NCBI GenBank assembly: GCA_002310115.1
Contig: DBYI01000114.1
Location: 1 to 42,114, forward strand
DNA from: Ruminococcus flavefaciens
GTDB taxonomy: Bacteria; Bacillota; Clostridia; Oscillospirales; Ruminococcaceae
Reading direction: 5' to 3'
DNA: 42,114 nt
Shown here: one piece after another, positions 31,903 to 41,900 of the stretch
Layout of the letters: the number at the start of each line of letters is the position of its first letter
Numbering within the stretch: the stretch's first letter is position 1
Made by a program: the position numbers and the translations under genes
Notes under the pieces: model-generated
The model's input: only the letters and a program-made list of their open reading frames with translations
What the model was told of the DNA's origin: nothing
Database searches by the model: none

Positions 31903-33629
31903 TATTCATCAGCTCCTTTCTGCTGTGAGTCGTATACCTCGCGGTATATCTTACTCTTCTGCATTAGCTCATCATGTGTACCGACATCGGTTATCTTTCC
32001 ACCATCCATGACGATTATGCGATCGGCATCCATAACAGAGCTTATACGCTGAGCTATTATAATGGTCGTGGTATCAGCAAGCTTTTCATTGAAAGCCTTA
32101 CGAATACTACTGTCAGTAGCTGTATCTACAGCGCTTGTTGAGTCATCAAGTATAATTATCTTTGGCTTTTTTAAAAGAGCTCTTGCTATACATAGTCTCT
32201 GCTTCTGTCCGCCCGAAACATTTACACCGCCCTGTCCAAGGTCGGTATCGTAACCTTCAGGAAAACCCATGATGAAATCATGAGCACATGCAGCTTTACA
32301 GGCTTCAATTATCTCATCATCCGTTGCATTTGCATCTCCCCATCGGAGATTATCCCTGATAGTACCTGAAAATAGGACGTTTTTCTGCAATACCATTGCT
32401 ACCTGATCACGAAGAGTTTTCAGCGAGTACTCTTTTACATCGTGACCACCTACTACTACTCTTCCATCAGTTGCTTCATAAAGTCTCGGTATAAGTTGAA
32501 CGAGAGAGGTCTTTGACGAGCCTGTACCACCTATAATTCCTATTGTTTCGCCCGAGTTAATTTTTAAACTGATATTTTCGAGGGCAAGATTACTCATATC
32601 ATTATAATAACTGAAACTCACATTCTCAAAGCATATGGAACCATCAGCAGCTGATACATCTGAGTTCTCTGTATCGTTTATTGCCGGCTCTTCACTGAGG
32701 ACCTCATAAATACGCTGAATTGAGGCTCTCGAGATAACAAAAGTTATGAACAGTATAGACATCATCATAAGAGAAAGAAGAATCTGTCCTACATATGTAA
32801 TAAAGCTAGAAAGAGTGCCTGTAGCTATTTCCCCATTTACAGCCATTCTTCCTCCAAAATAAAGGATAGTAGCTATACTTGCATACATTACCAGCTGCAT
32901 TGCAGGTGCTCCCAATATTACCAGCTTTTCAGCAGCAAACTGAGCAAGTCGGACATTCTTTGTATTCTCCTCAAATCTTTCGTTTTCATACTTTTCACGT
33001 GCAAAAGCCTTCACAACCCTTATTCCTACAAGGTTTTCCTGTACCTTTGCGTTCATATCGTCATAACGTTTGAGCATTTTTTCGAATCTTGGATGAGCAT
33101 TCTTGATTATCAGTAAAATCGCAAGTGCAAGTAGAGGTATCGCCAGTAGGAATACAAGTGATAGTTTCGCATTTGCTCTGACAGCCATAATTGTGGCGCA
33201 AACCAGCATAATAGGAGAACGAAATGCCATTCGAACGAACATCATAAAGGCATTCTGAACATTGGTGACATCCGTAGTCAATCGGGTAGTCAGAGAAGCA
33301 GTGGAAAACTTGTCGACATTTGCAAATGAAAAACTCTGCACCTTTCTAAACAGCGCACTCCTTAAGTTCTTTGCAAATCCCATAGCAGCAACTGCGCAAA
33401 AACGAGCCGCAAGCGCTCCGAAACAAAGGGAAAAGACTGACATGAGCACCATAAGCCCGCCCATTTTGGCGATATACCCTATATCACCCTTTTTGACACC
33501 ATTATCGATTATCATTGCCATTATAGTAGGTATGAGGACTTCCATAGCAACCTCTCCTATAATGGTCACAGGCGATAATATCGCCTCTTTCTTATACTTT
33601 CCGATGTGTGATAGTATGGTTTTGTACAT
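31902..33629 (-). CDS. ABC exporter half-transporter, degenerate-site subunit
   Basis: A 575-residue half-transporter with membrane domain (about 15-310) and ATPase (about 340-570). Walker A is GGTGSSKTS, the signature VSGGQKQ and the switch region AQRIS (Gln replaces the usual His). Walker B reads IIILDDSTSAVD with Asp in place of the catalytic Glu. These changes mark the non-hydrolysing site of asymmetric heterodimers such as BmrCD or TM287/288. AAAGGGGG precedes the ATG. First gene of a three-gene operon (two exporter halves and a lipoprotein). Confidence 0.92.
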   Translation of the reverse strand: MYKTILSHIGKYKKEAILSPVTIIGEVAMEVLIPTIMAMIIDNGVKKGDIGYIAKMGGLMVLMSVFSLCFGALAARFCAVAAMGFAKNLRSALFRKVQSFSFANVDKFSTASLTTRLTTDVTNVQNAFMMFVRMAFRSPIMLVCATIMAVRANAKLSLVFLLAIPLLALAILLIIKNAHPRFEKMLKRYDDMNAKVQENLVGIRVVKAFAREKYENERFEENTKNVRLAQFAAEKLVILGAPAMQLVMYASIATILYFGGRMAVNGEIATGTLSSFITYVGQILLSLMMMSILFITFVISRASIQRIYEVLSEEPAINDTENSDVSAADGSICFENVSFSYYNDMSNLALENISLKINSGETIGIIGGTGSSKTSLVQLIPRLYEATDGRVVVGGHDVKEYSLKTLRDQVAMVLQKNVLFSGTIRDNLRWGDANATDDEIIEACKAACAHDFIMGFPEGYDTDLGQGGVNVSGGQKQRLCIARALLKKPKIIILDDSTSAVDTATDSSIRKAFNEKLADTTTIIIAQRISSVMDADRIIVMDGGKITDVGTHDELMQKSKIYREVYDSQQKGADE

Positions 33630-33665
33630 CGGCGATCCCCCTTTTTGGAAAATAGTCTAAATTTA

Positions 33666-33694
33666 ATTATACCATTTATAGGCTTTATTGTCAA
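33666..33694 (-). promoter_or_regulatory. Sigma-A promoter of the ABC exporter operon
   Basis: TTGACA (33694-33689) and TATAAT (33671-33666) have a 17-base spacer and an extended -10 (TGGTATAAT). It is divergent from the protease promoter 25 bases away. Confidence 0.85.
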
Positions 33695-33718
33695 TTCAGG
33701 AGCAAGGCGAAAAATCCC

Positions 33719-33747
33719 TTGACAATCAACTTTTAACATAGTAAAAT
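33719..33747 (+). promoter_or_regulatory. Sigma-A promoter of the first CPBP protease gene
   Basis: TTGACA (33719-33724) and TAAAAT (33742-33747) are spaced 17 bases. The leader to ATG 33767 is very short (about 13 nt), just enough for GGAGG. Confidence 0.75.
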
Positions 33748-33766
33748 TAATTACGGAGGTGTTTTT

Positions 33767-34753
33767 ATGCTTGATTACAGACCCAAAGTATTCAGCGAGG
33801 CTTCAAAATCTCACGCTTCTAAGAACATTTTCATCATATTATTATGTTTTTTAGCAGTATTCATCGTAATAATTTTACTCGAATCCATCATACCTGCCAT
33901 TGTCACATTGAAGCCAATGATAGAGGAGCTTAGGAAACAAGGTTACCTTGATTCAGGAGAAATTATCAGTGTTAAGGAGGCAACAAAACTTGCATCTAAG
34001 GTTTCTTCCGCTCCAAAAGTCATGATTCCCAGCCTGTTATCGACAGGATTTGGTACTCTCGCAGCAATATTCTACTGCCGTTGCATAGAAATGAGACCCG
34101 TTCGCTCAATGGGAGCGCGCAAAAAAGGTTTTTTTTCACATTATTTCTCAGGTCTACTCTGCGGTCTAATAATGATGTCTGCCATAGCTCTAATCAGCGC
34201 TGCTCTTGGCATAAACAAAATGAAACTTTGCAACAACATTAATTATGGCATTATTGCTCTGTTTTTTATTGGCTTTGTAGTTCAGGGCATGAGTGAAGAG
34301 TTCATTTTCCGTGGCTATCTTATGACTACAATAGGCGGAAGCGGCAAACATACCACTGTTGCCGTTCTTATAAGTTCTGTTGGATTTGCTCTTGCTCATG
34401 CAGGAAATCCCGGCTTTGGGCCTCTTCCTTTCGTAAATCTCTTCCTTTTCGGAGTATTTGCCGCACTTTGTGTTGTAATTTTTGATAACATATGGGGAGC
34501 TTGCGCTATACATTCCATATGGAATTTCACACAGGGCAACTTCTACGGAATAAGCGTCAGCGGCTCTGTCGATGCAGAATCAGTATTCCGCAGCGTGCCA
34601 CAGTCATCCCACGCTTTCCTTACAGGCGGTAAATTCGGTATCGAAGGAAGTCTTATTACCACCCTTATTCTAGGTATTGGTATAGCCTCAGAGCTATATA
34701 TGATTTCACGAAAAACTCCCGAAACAGAGACTACCCCTTCCAAAACTGAATAA
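33767..34753 (+). CDS. CPBP-family intramembrane metalloprotease
   Basis: A 328-residue polytopic membrane protein. Eight or so hydrophobic segments run from residue 20 to the C-terminus. The CPBP (Abi/CAAX protease-like) motifs are present: EEFIFRGYL (Glu-Glu and Arg), FALAHAGNP (His) and HSIWNF (His). These line the intramembrane glutamate/histidine site. Members process prenylated-like substrates or serve in bacteriocin self-immunity and signalling; the target is unknown. GGAGG precedes the ATG. It converges with a second CPBP gene across a shared terminator. Confidence 0.9.
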   Translation: MLDYRPKVFSEASKSHASKNIFIILLCFLAVFIVIILLESIIPAIVTLKPMIEELRKQGYLDSGEIISVKEATKLASKVSSAPKVMIPSLLSTGFGTLAAIFYCRCIEMRPVRSMGARKKGFFSHYFSGLLCGLIMMSAIALISAALGINKMKLCNNINYGIIALFFIGFVVQGMSEEFIFRGYLMTTIGGSGKHTTVAVLISSVGFALAHAGNPGFGPLPFVNLFLFGVFAALCVVIFDNIWGACAIHSIWNFTQGNFYGISVSGSVDAESVFRSVPQSSHAFLTGGKFGIEGSLITTLILGIGIASELYMISRKTPETETTPSKTE

Positions 34754-34758
34754 ATAAT

Positions 34759-34808
34759 AAAAAATCACCCCATATACATCAATATGTGACGTATATGGGG
34801 TGTTTTTT
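34759..34808. terminator. Bidirectional terminator between the two CPBP genes
   Basis: A 12-bp stem, CACCCCATATAC (34766-34777) with 34791-34802, has an A-run before and a T-run after (TGTTTTTT). The right T-run overlaps the last codons of the minus-strand gene. Confidence 0.85.
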
Positions 34809-35994
34809 ATGTTGAAATCTTTGTCTGATAAATAACCAATATGGTATATGCAACATGAACCACTACCGCAAGTATCACGCCTACGGAAGTCATTGCTATG
34901 GCTATTCCCCTTCTGCTCTGTGCTGGAGTTGATACTGGCAGTTTACAGTTTTTTCGAAAAATCACAAGCATTATTAGCCCTATGATATAACAGAGTATCA
35001 GTAGCATTCCACTTATTCCCATAACTATTGTATTATCCTTAAACTCTGTAACCACAGTCGCAAGTGTATTTATCAGTATGTGAACAACTATAGATGGAAC
35101 TATGGAATTGTGCTTCATGTCAATGTGTCCGAAGAATATTCCGATGAGAAATGCCAGTGTAAACTGCGGAAGATTGCCATGGGCGAGTCCAAAAAAGAAC
35201 GCTGACATAAATATTCCGAAGCGCTGATTTGATTTTGAGAATATCTTCATTATGGCTCCGCGAAAAAAAAGTTCCTCTGTGAGCGGCGCTATAATACAGC
35301 TGTACATGGTCAGAACCGCAAAACCAAGCCCCGTTTTTCCCATATCCATATCCAGAACATCAGTTGAAAAACCATATTTTTGAAATACATCATCGATACC
35401 ACCTGCTATAATAGCTGAAGTGTACCAGATAAATATTCCTGCTATACAATGCTGAACTGCGTCATAAAAGTGATAATCCCTCGTTTTAAACATGAAAGAT
35501 GGTTTTATTTTCGCCCATTTCAATGCTAGAAATGTGAATCCCACATTCGCACCGAGATAGGTAATTAGATTGATAGATGCCATTATTGAACCGTTCTGCA
35601 TATAGTGTGATACAGCACCTTTTGCAGCATTTGGATTCATACTAGTCAGCAAAAGACTTATAAGCATCATAAGCAGATATGCAAAAATGCTCGACGCAAA
35701 GAACTGTATCAGCATTATAAATCCGCCAATGTTGTAAAATCGCCTTATCGCGCTCTTCTCCACCTTCGCAGGCTCAAAAGGAACTGTGAACTCGGGCATT
35801 GTTGCCCAGGGAAGTATCTCGGAATAGTCATCCCTGTACCACCTAAACTCCGTAGGATTCTTGAAAGGGTCATGGAGATCAGTCTTGGTTGACTCTCTGT
35901 ATTCCTTTTCTTTTTCCTCAAGCTGCTTGGTAAGACTATATATTTCATGGCTGAGCGCCGCATATTCCGCGGTGTAGCCCTGCGTTTCGTTCAT
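34807..35994 (-). CDS. CPBP-family intramembrane metalloprotease with cytoplasmic N-terminal region
   Basis: A 395-residue membrane protein. Residues 1-80 are soluble, with a short coiled coil (HEIYSLTKQLEEKEKEY). About eight membrane segments follow. CPBP motifs are EELFFRGAI, FGLAHGNLPQ and HILINTL. The product is longer than the neighbouring CPBP and not a recent duplicate. The start has only a weak Shine-Dalgarno (GGATAT). Likely role: intramembrane proteolysis of an unknown substrate. Confidence 0.9.
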   Translation of the reverse strand: MNETQGYTAEYAALSHEIYSLTKQLEEKEKEYRESTKTDLHDPFKNPTEFRWYRDDYSEILPWATMPEFTVPFEPAKVEKSAIRRFYNIGGFIMLIQFFASSIFAYLLMMLISLLLTSMNPNAAKGAVSHYMQNGSIMASINLITYLGANVGFTFLALKWAKIKPSFMFKTRDYHFYDAVQHCIAGIFIWYTSAIIAGGIDDVFQKYGFSTDVLDMDMGKTGLGFAVLTMYSCIIAPLTEELFFRGAIMKIFSKSNQRFGIFMSAFFFGLAHGNLPQFTLAFLIGIFFGHIDMKHNSIVPSIVVHILINTLATVVTEFKDNTIVMGISGMLLILCYIIGLIMLVIFRKNCKLPVSTPAQSRRGIAIAMTSVGVILAVVVHVAYTILVIYQTKIST

Positions 35995-36031
35995 ATATCC
36001 GTTATCTCAGTCCTTTCATCCCGTATATCTG

Positions 36032-36059
36032 ATATTAATTTTACCATAACTTAAGTCAA
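36032..36059 (-). promoter_or_regulatory. Possible promoter of the second CPBP gene
   Basis: TTGACT (36059-36054) and TAATAT (36037-36032) are spaced 16 bases, about 40 bases before the ATG. Confidence 0.5.
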
Positions 36060-36082
36060 AAGTAAAGAGATAACAATAAATT

Positions 36083-38401
36083 TCAGTCAATTATCACGAT
36101 GTCAAGTCCTTGTGAGCTTTCAGCCGTAAAAGGATGGTCCGCGCCCCTTACGGTGAGCTCTATGCAGTCTCCCTTGCTAACCGCCCTTATTTCCATTTTT
36201 TTACTGCAACTGCTGTCGTATACCACAGTTTCCGCAGTACATCCCTCATCCATGCCGTAAATTACTATCTTCACGCAGTCAAAGTAATCATAATCGGCAG
36301 TTCCCCTGAAATTTCCATAAACAATTATAGAGCGTGGCTTCGCATAAAGCGGCATGCCAAAATAGTCATACTTCTTAGTGTACCACCTGCCACCCCTGAG
36401 AGCTTCACCTGTCTGTATGTCTGTCCACGTACCGCAATTCGGCAAATAAAAACTGCATTCGCCATCCTCGCTGAATACAGGCGCAACAAGCAATGAATCT
36501 CCTAGCATGTACTGCGTATCAATGGTAAGGGTATTGCGGTCTGAACCGAAGTCTACTGCCATTGCTCTCATCATGGGAACACCAATTTCATGTGTCTTTA
36601 CAGCGTTCATCCACAAATATGGCATAAGCCTGCCCTTGAGCTTTACAAAATGACGCGCAACATCGCAGCTCTCCTCATCAAAATGCCAAGGAACGCGATA
36701 TGTATTGTTTCCGTGATATCGCGAATGAGTTGACATAAGTCCGAAAGCCGTCCAACGTTTATATAAATCTGGAGTTCCCGTGGACTCAAATCCTCCGATA
36801 TCATGAGAAAAATAACCGAATCCGGACATACACAAGGAGAGGCCACCGCGTAGAGTCTCCCACATGGACTCATAAGAAGAAAAGCAGTCACCCCCCCAGT
36901 GTACAGGGAACTGCTGACACCCTACCGATGCCGAACGGGCGAAAAGGCAGGCGTATCCTAATCCATTAGCGCTCTCAAGAGCATCAAATACGGTCTTATT
37001 GTATAGATATGCGTAGTAATTATGCATTCTAAATGGATCAGAGCCATCGGAATACTGCACATTCGTTGGGATACGCTCACCGAAATCCGTCTTTATCGCA
37101 TCAATTCCAAAATCAGCAAGACGGCAAATCTGCTCCGCGAACCATATTCGAGCTTCAGGATTAGTAAAGTCTATTATTGCCATACCTGGCTGCCACATAT
37201 CACACTGAAAAACGGATCCATCATGTTTTTTGATGAAATAACCCTTTGCGGCACATTCTGCAAACGCTGCAGATCGCTGTCCGATATATGGGTTGACCCA
37301 CACACAAATCCGTAGTCCTTTTGACTTAAGGCGGTTTATCATTGCCTTTGGATCCGGGAATTTATCAATATTCCACTCAAATCCACACCAGCGGAACTCC
37401 TTCATCCAGAAACAGTCAAAATGGAAAACATCAAGTGGAATATCTCTATTTTTCATCTCATCTATAAAAGAAGTCACCGTTTTTTCGTCGTAATCCGTAG
37501 TAAAAGAAGTTGAAAGCCATAGCCCGAATGACCATGGGGGAGGCAAAGCCGGTCTGCCCGTAAGCGCAGTATACCGCTCTAAAACATCAGCTATAGACTC
37601 ACCACCGAATATAAAGTACTCAAGGCACTCACCCTGTACCGAAAACGCAGTTTTCGACACATTTTCGCTGCCGACCTCAAAACTCACTCTTTCAGGATGA
37701 TTCACAAACACTCCATAATTCCGTGAGGAAACGAAAAATGGTATGCACTTGTAGCTCTGCTCAGTACATGTACCGCCATCATTGTTCCAGATTTCAACAG
37801 TTTGTCCGTTCTTTACGAATGAAGAAAACTTCTCTCCGAAACCATAGATGTACTCCCCTACAGAAAGACCAAGCATTTCGCGAATATACACTTTCTCACC
37901 ACTGTCAGTTCGAGCAAAGAACCACTCCTGCGCCTGTTCGGCTTCGCTCTGCTTTCTGCGCCATGTATCTTCCTCTATCATGGAAGTTGTACGCCACCCT
38001 GACTTTGTGAGTAGTTTTTTATCGAAATAATAAGAAATACTCCATTTTGTCTTTTCACAACCGATACGAACAGAGGTTCTGCCTGATACCAGTTCGAATC
38101 CCTTTTCAGAAATCTTTTTAATAACAGGACGAAAGTCATTGTCTTCGTTCAAGATGAAAGAGGGCTTTTTGGCTGTAGCTCCTGCGAAATGCTCTATTCT
38201 CACCTTTATGCTATTTTCGAGAGTAGACGTAAAAGTTACGGTCAGCACAGGTCCACTGAGAGTCATTCCCTTGTTAGAAACATAATACGGAGTCGCCCAA
38301 ACTGTAACAGAATGCTCGTCTGCCTCCACTTCGTAGATCTGCGAAGCCCAATGTACATTATAACCTGGTTTATTCATCCAGAAACCATCTGATACCTTCA
38401 T
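36083..38401 (-). CDS. GH31 alpha-xylosidase, YicI-like
   Basis: A cytoplasmic enzyme of 772 residues, the same length as E. coli YicI. ATG 38401 has GGGGGGA upstream; an ATG 11 codons earlier is rejected. The N-terminal beta-sandwich (about 1-280) is followed by the barrel with PPWSFGLWLSTSF, the nucleophile Asp439 in KTDFGE and the acid/base Asp505 in HWGGD. The spacing of 66 residues is the same as in YicI. C-terminal beta domains follow. There is no signal peptide. It would remove alpha-linked xylose from imported xyloglucan oligosaccharides or isoprimeverose. It lies divergent to the xylanase gene and is transcribed alone. Confidence 0.92.
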   Translation of the reverse strand: MKVSDGFWMNKPGYNVHWASQIYEVEADEHSVTVWATPYYVSNKGMTLSGPVLTVTFTSTLENSIKVRIEHFAGATAKKPSFILNEDNDFRPVIKKISEKGFELVSGRTSVRIGCEKTKWSISYYFDKKLLTKSGWRTTSMIEEDTWRRKQSEAEQAQEWFFARTDSGEKVYIREMLGLSVGEYIYGFGEKFSSFVKNGQTVEIWNNDGGTCTEQSYKCIPFFVSSRNYGVFVNHPERVSFEVGSENVSKTAFSVQGECLEYFIFGGESIADVLERYTALTGRPALPPPWSFGLWLSTSFTTDYDEKTVTSFIDEMKNRDIPLDVFHFDCFWMKEFRWCGFEWNIDKFPDPKAMINRLKSKGLRICVWVNPYIGQRSAAFAECAAKGYFIKKHDGSVFQCDMWQPGMAIIDFTNPEARIWFAEQICRLADFGIDAIKTDFGERIPTNVQYSDGSDPFRMHNYYAYLYNKTVFDALESANGLGYACLFARSASVGCQQFPVHWGGDCFSSYESMWETLRGGLSLCMSGFGYFSHDIGGFESTGTPDLYKRWTAFGLMSTHSRYHGNNTYRVPWHFDEESCDVARHFVKLKGRLMPYLWMNAVKTHEIGVPMMRAMAVDFGSDRNTLTIDTQYMLGDSLLVAPVFSEDGECSFYLPNCGTWTDIQTGEALRGGRWYTKKYDYFGMPLYAKPRSIIVYGNFRGTADYDYFDCVKIVIYGMDEGCTAETVVYDSSCSKKMEIRAVSKGDCIELTVRGADHPFTAESSQGLDIVIID

Positions 38402-38474
38402 AATTGTATCCCCCCATCCGATTTGTACGTACAACTCATTTTATTCTGACTCTATTGTACTATTGCATAGTTTA

Positions 38475-38503
38475 ATAATACCATTAATTTAATAAGTTTG
38501 CAA
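38475..38503 (-). promoter_or_regulatory. Promoter of the alpha-xylosidase gene
   Basis: TTGCAA (38503-38498) and TATTAT (38480-38475) have a 17-base spacer and TGG before the -10. Confidence 0.65.
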
Positions 38504-38568
38504 GAGGCAATTGTACACAGAAGCATGTCTTCGTCAAAACTTCAACCACAGGTTCACTTTTCAAAAGA

Positions 38569-38584
38569 TACTATTATAATAGTA
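38569..38584. promoter_or_regulatory. 16-bp perfect AT-rich palindrome
   Basis: TACTATTATAATAGTA lies in the divergent xylosidase-xylanase gap, upstream of the xylosidase promoter. It may be a regulator site. AT-rich palindromes also arise by chance. Confidence 0.35.
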
Positions 38585-38864
38585 ATATTTCTGCAAGATA
38601 TTCCAGCCTGTACATATTGGCAGTTGTATTGTTAATTAGCAAGCATATTACACCAAATTGTATATACAAATCGAGCACCGTAACAATATTTAACCTAATA
38701 TCCTGACATTTACGGCAAAATATAGCAGATAGTGCATATATCAATACCTTTTGAGTAATTGCATTCTTATGTTAAAAATAACAATTTCTCGACTTAAAAT
38801 ATTTTAATTTTGACATATAATAGACTTTGTCTGCGTTTTTTGCACCTATTCTTTGTTTTTGGGG
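38585..38864. other. Intergenic, no gene seen
   Basis: The middle of the divergent gap is AT-rich and shows no coding or repeat structure that I can support. Confidence 0.4.
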
Positions 38865-38894
38865 TTGAATTTATCAGTACAAATATAGTACAAT
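38865..38894 (+). promoter_or_regulatory. Candidate promoter of the modular xylanase gene
   Basis: TTGAAT (38865-38870) and TACAAT (38889-38894) are spaced 18 bases, about 80 bases upstream of the ATG. Confidence 0.5.
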
Positions 38895-38906
38895 GTATGT
38901 AACAGC

Positions 38907-38930
38907 ATGATATGATATAAATAATATCAT
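38907..38930. promoter_or_regulatory. Inverted repeat downstream of the xylanase promoter, candidate operator
   Basis: ATGATAT (38907-38913) and ATATCAT (38924-38930) are perfectly complementary around a 10-base spacer, just after the predicted transcription start. Confidence 0.4.
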
Positions 38931-38974
38931 TACGTTGAACGAAAAATATACACTTTTTACGAGGAGGAGAATGT

Positions 38975-41900
38975 ATGAAAGTAAAAAAGTTAATTGCTGG
39001 CCTTACGGCCGCAAGCTGCCTTTCAGGATTGATTACAGTCTTACCTGACGTAGTTTCGCGCACCTATGCTGCTGAAATTGTTTATAATAATTTCGAGCGC
39101 AACTACGAGGGCTGGTACGGCGAAGGGGATAATGTTGACATTACAGCACTGTCAGGCGCAGGCTTCGATTCTTCACGAGGCATGAAGATTACGGGCAGAA
39201 GCTCAGCTTCACAGGGCGCAGCTTCATCAAAGGGGCTATATCTCTTTGGCGGAGACAAATACACCTACAGCGTTAAGGTTTACAGCGAAACAGCTCAGAA
39301 ATTCCATTTTTCACTTCTGACTATCGACGAAAAGACAGGTAAGGAAACCAATGTCGAACTCGATTCAAAGAATGTTACGGCTGGAGAATGGACAGAGCTC
39401 AAAGGAAGCTATAAGGCTCCAAAAGATAGCTATGAGTTCAAGCTCAGCATTACAAATGACTCTACCGAAGACTTCCAGTTCGATGATTTCCTTATTACTG
39501 GCGATAAGGAGGCTCAGGAGGCACACGCTGCTCCATCCGGAAAGGGACTTAAGGATGAGTTTGCAAGCTATTTCCGTGTAGGTAATATCTTTAACAGAGG
39601 TACTATCAGCAACAGTGGTATCCAGGGTATTATCCTTAAGGATCACAATGCTGTTGAATGTGAGAACGAGACAAAGCCTGATGCAACTTTAGTACAGAGC
39701 GGCTCGTCGGATTCAAATATCAAAGTATCTCTCAACAGCTGTGCTGCTATATGTGATTTCTGCGTAAAGAACGGAATCGCATTCAGAGGACACACTCTTG
39801 TATGGCACAGCCAGACTCCTGAGTGGTTCTTCAAGAGCAACTTACAGCAAAGCGGAAGCTGGGTAGATAAGAGCACTATGAACAAGCGTATGGAAAGTTA
39901 TATCCAGCATATGTTCGAGGCATTCGCTACACAGTACCCCGACCTTGATCTCTACGCTTATGATGTATGTAACGAGTGTATTTCAGATGCAGGCAATGGC
40001 GGCCCGAGAGCCGGAGGCTACGGCAACGGCAACTCACCTTGGGTTCAGGTATACGGCGACAACAGCTTCATTGAACAGGCTTTCACTTTCGCAAGAAAGT
40101 ACGCCCCATCAACATGTAAACTTTTCTATAACGACTATAACGAGTTCGCTGATGGCAAGAAAAACAGCATTATCAACTCAATCCTTAAACCTCTCAAGGC
40201 AAAGGGAGTTCTCGACGGTATGGGAATGCAGTCTCACGTAAACGCTGCTGCAAGCAACGCTTGGGGCGATACCAATTCCTACCTCAAAGCTATGGACGAT
40301 TACCTCAATCTCGGTATCGAAGTTCAGGTTACAGAGCTCGATATCAGTGTTGAAAGCGGCAGGTACTCAAATACTGATCAGGCAAACAAGTACAAGGCAA
40401 TATTCAAGCACGCTATGGACTGGAACAGTTCTGGTCATGAAAACAAGGTAACTCTTGTTCAGATCTGGGGTCCAAACGATGCTAATTCGTGGCTCAGTTC
40501 GGGTAGTAATGGACTTCTCTACAACGGTAGCAATCAGCCCAAGGAAGCATATACAGCTCTTACAAGCCTCGTTCCCGACAGTGAATGGGGAGTAGGAATT
40601 CCTTACACAGGCCCTGGTAGCAGCGGATTTACTCCAAAGCCTGTTGAGCCTGCAAAGGTAGATAATGATGGCTACTGGTTCCACAGTACATTTGAAAGTG
40701 GTACTGACAGCTGGAGTGGAAGAGGCGCTGCTTCTGTTGATTCAACAAGCTCCGTTAAATACGCAGGCAGCAAGTCTCTCTATGTAAGCGACAGAACAAA
40801 CTCATGGAACGGCGCTGCATTATCACTTGACTCAAGAGCATTTGAAGCAGGCGAGACATACAGCTTCTCTGCAAACGCTTGCTATACAAGCGGATCATCA
40901 AGTACACAGGAGTTCAAGTTCACTCTCCAGTATGATGACGCTTCAGGTACAACAAACTATGATCAGATTGCACTTGCATCAGCTCCTAAGGGCGAATGGG
41001 TACAGCTTGCAAATAAAAGCTACACTCTCCCTTCAGACGGTTCTAATTTCCAGATTTATGTTGAAACAACTGATGAAAACGAATTTGTTGATTTCTATAT
41101 CGACGAAGTTATCGGCGCTCCTTCAGGCACAACCATAAGTGGCGCTGGACAGCCTGATCTTCCAAGTGGCGGCCAGAATTCATCAGGCGGACAGACATCT
41201 ACTACACTCCACCTGGGTGACATCAACTGGGACGGCGTTATCAATTCTTTAGACATGGTTGAAGCAAGAAAAGGACTCGTTGCAGGTGGCTTCAGCAATT
41301 CAAATGCTCAGAAGGCTGCTGATGTTGACCAGAGCAAGGAATTCGACGTAACAGACCTCGTTCTTCTCCAGGAATTCATCCTCAAGAAGATCACAGAGTT
41401 CCCCGTAAACAAGCCAGCCGTTACCACACTTGATCCTTCATTGTACGAAGGTAAGTTTAGCGGCCTTTCACTTGCAGAAAGCTTTAAGAAGGCAACCGAG
41501 AATAATCCGCTTTATACTCAGCGTTTCGGTGCTGACCCAGGCTGGCTCGTATATGACGGCAGACTTTACGTTTACACAACAGCTGATCAATTCGCATACA
41601 ATGGTAATCAGCTTATTGAAAACGATTATTCTTCAGGTTATATCAACTGCTTATCATCCGCAGACCTTGTAAACTGGACAGACCACGGTCAGATTCCTGT
41701 TGCAAAAACAAGAGTAAACGGCACTCCTATTGCAAGATGGGCTAATAACGCGTGGGCTCCTGATGCTGCATGGAAAACAATCAACGGACAGGATAAGTTC
41801 TTCCTTTACTTTGCAAACAATGGTTCAGGTATCGGTGTTATTACAGCTGATGATCCGACATTTACTAAAAACGTAAAGGATCCTCTTGGCCACGAACTCA

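Noticed and set aside
38402..38434. Earlier start for the GH31 gene
   Set aside because: The in-frame ATG lies before the GGGGGGA ribosome site that fits ATG 38401, and the shorter product equals YicI in length.
38569..38584. Origin or attachment site from the palindrome
   Set aside because: A single short AT palindrome has no other supporting feature such as DnaA boxes or an integrase.
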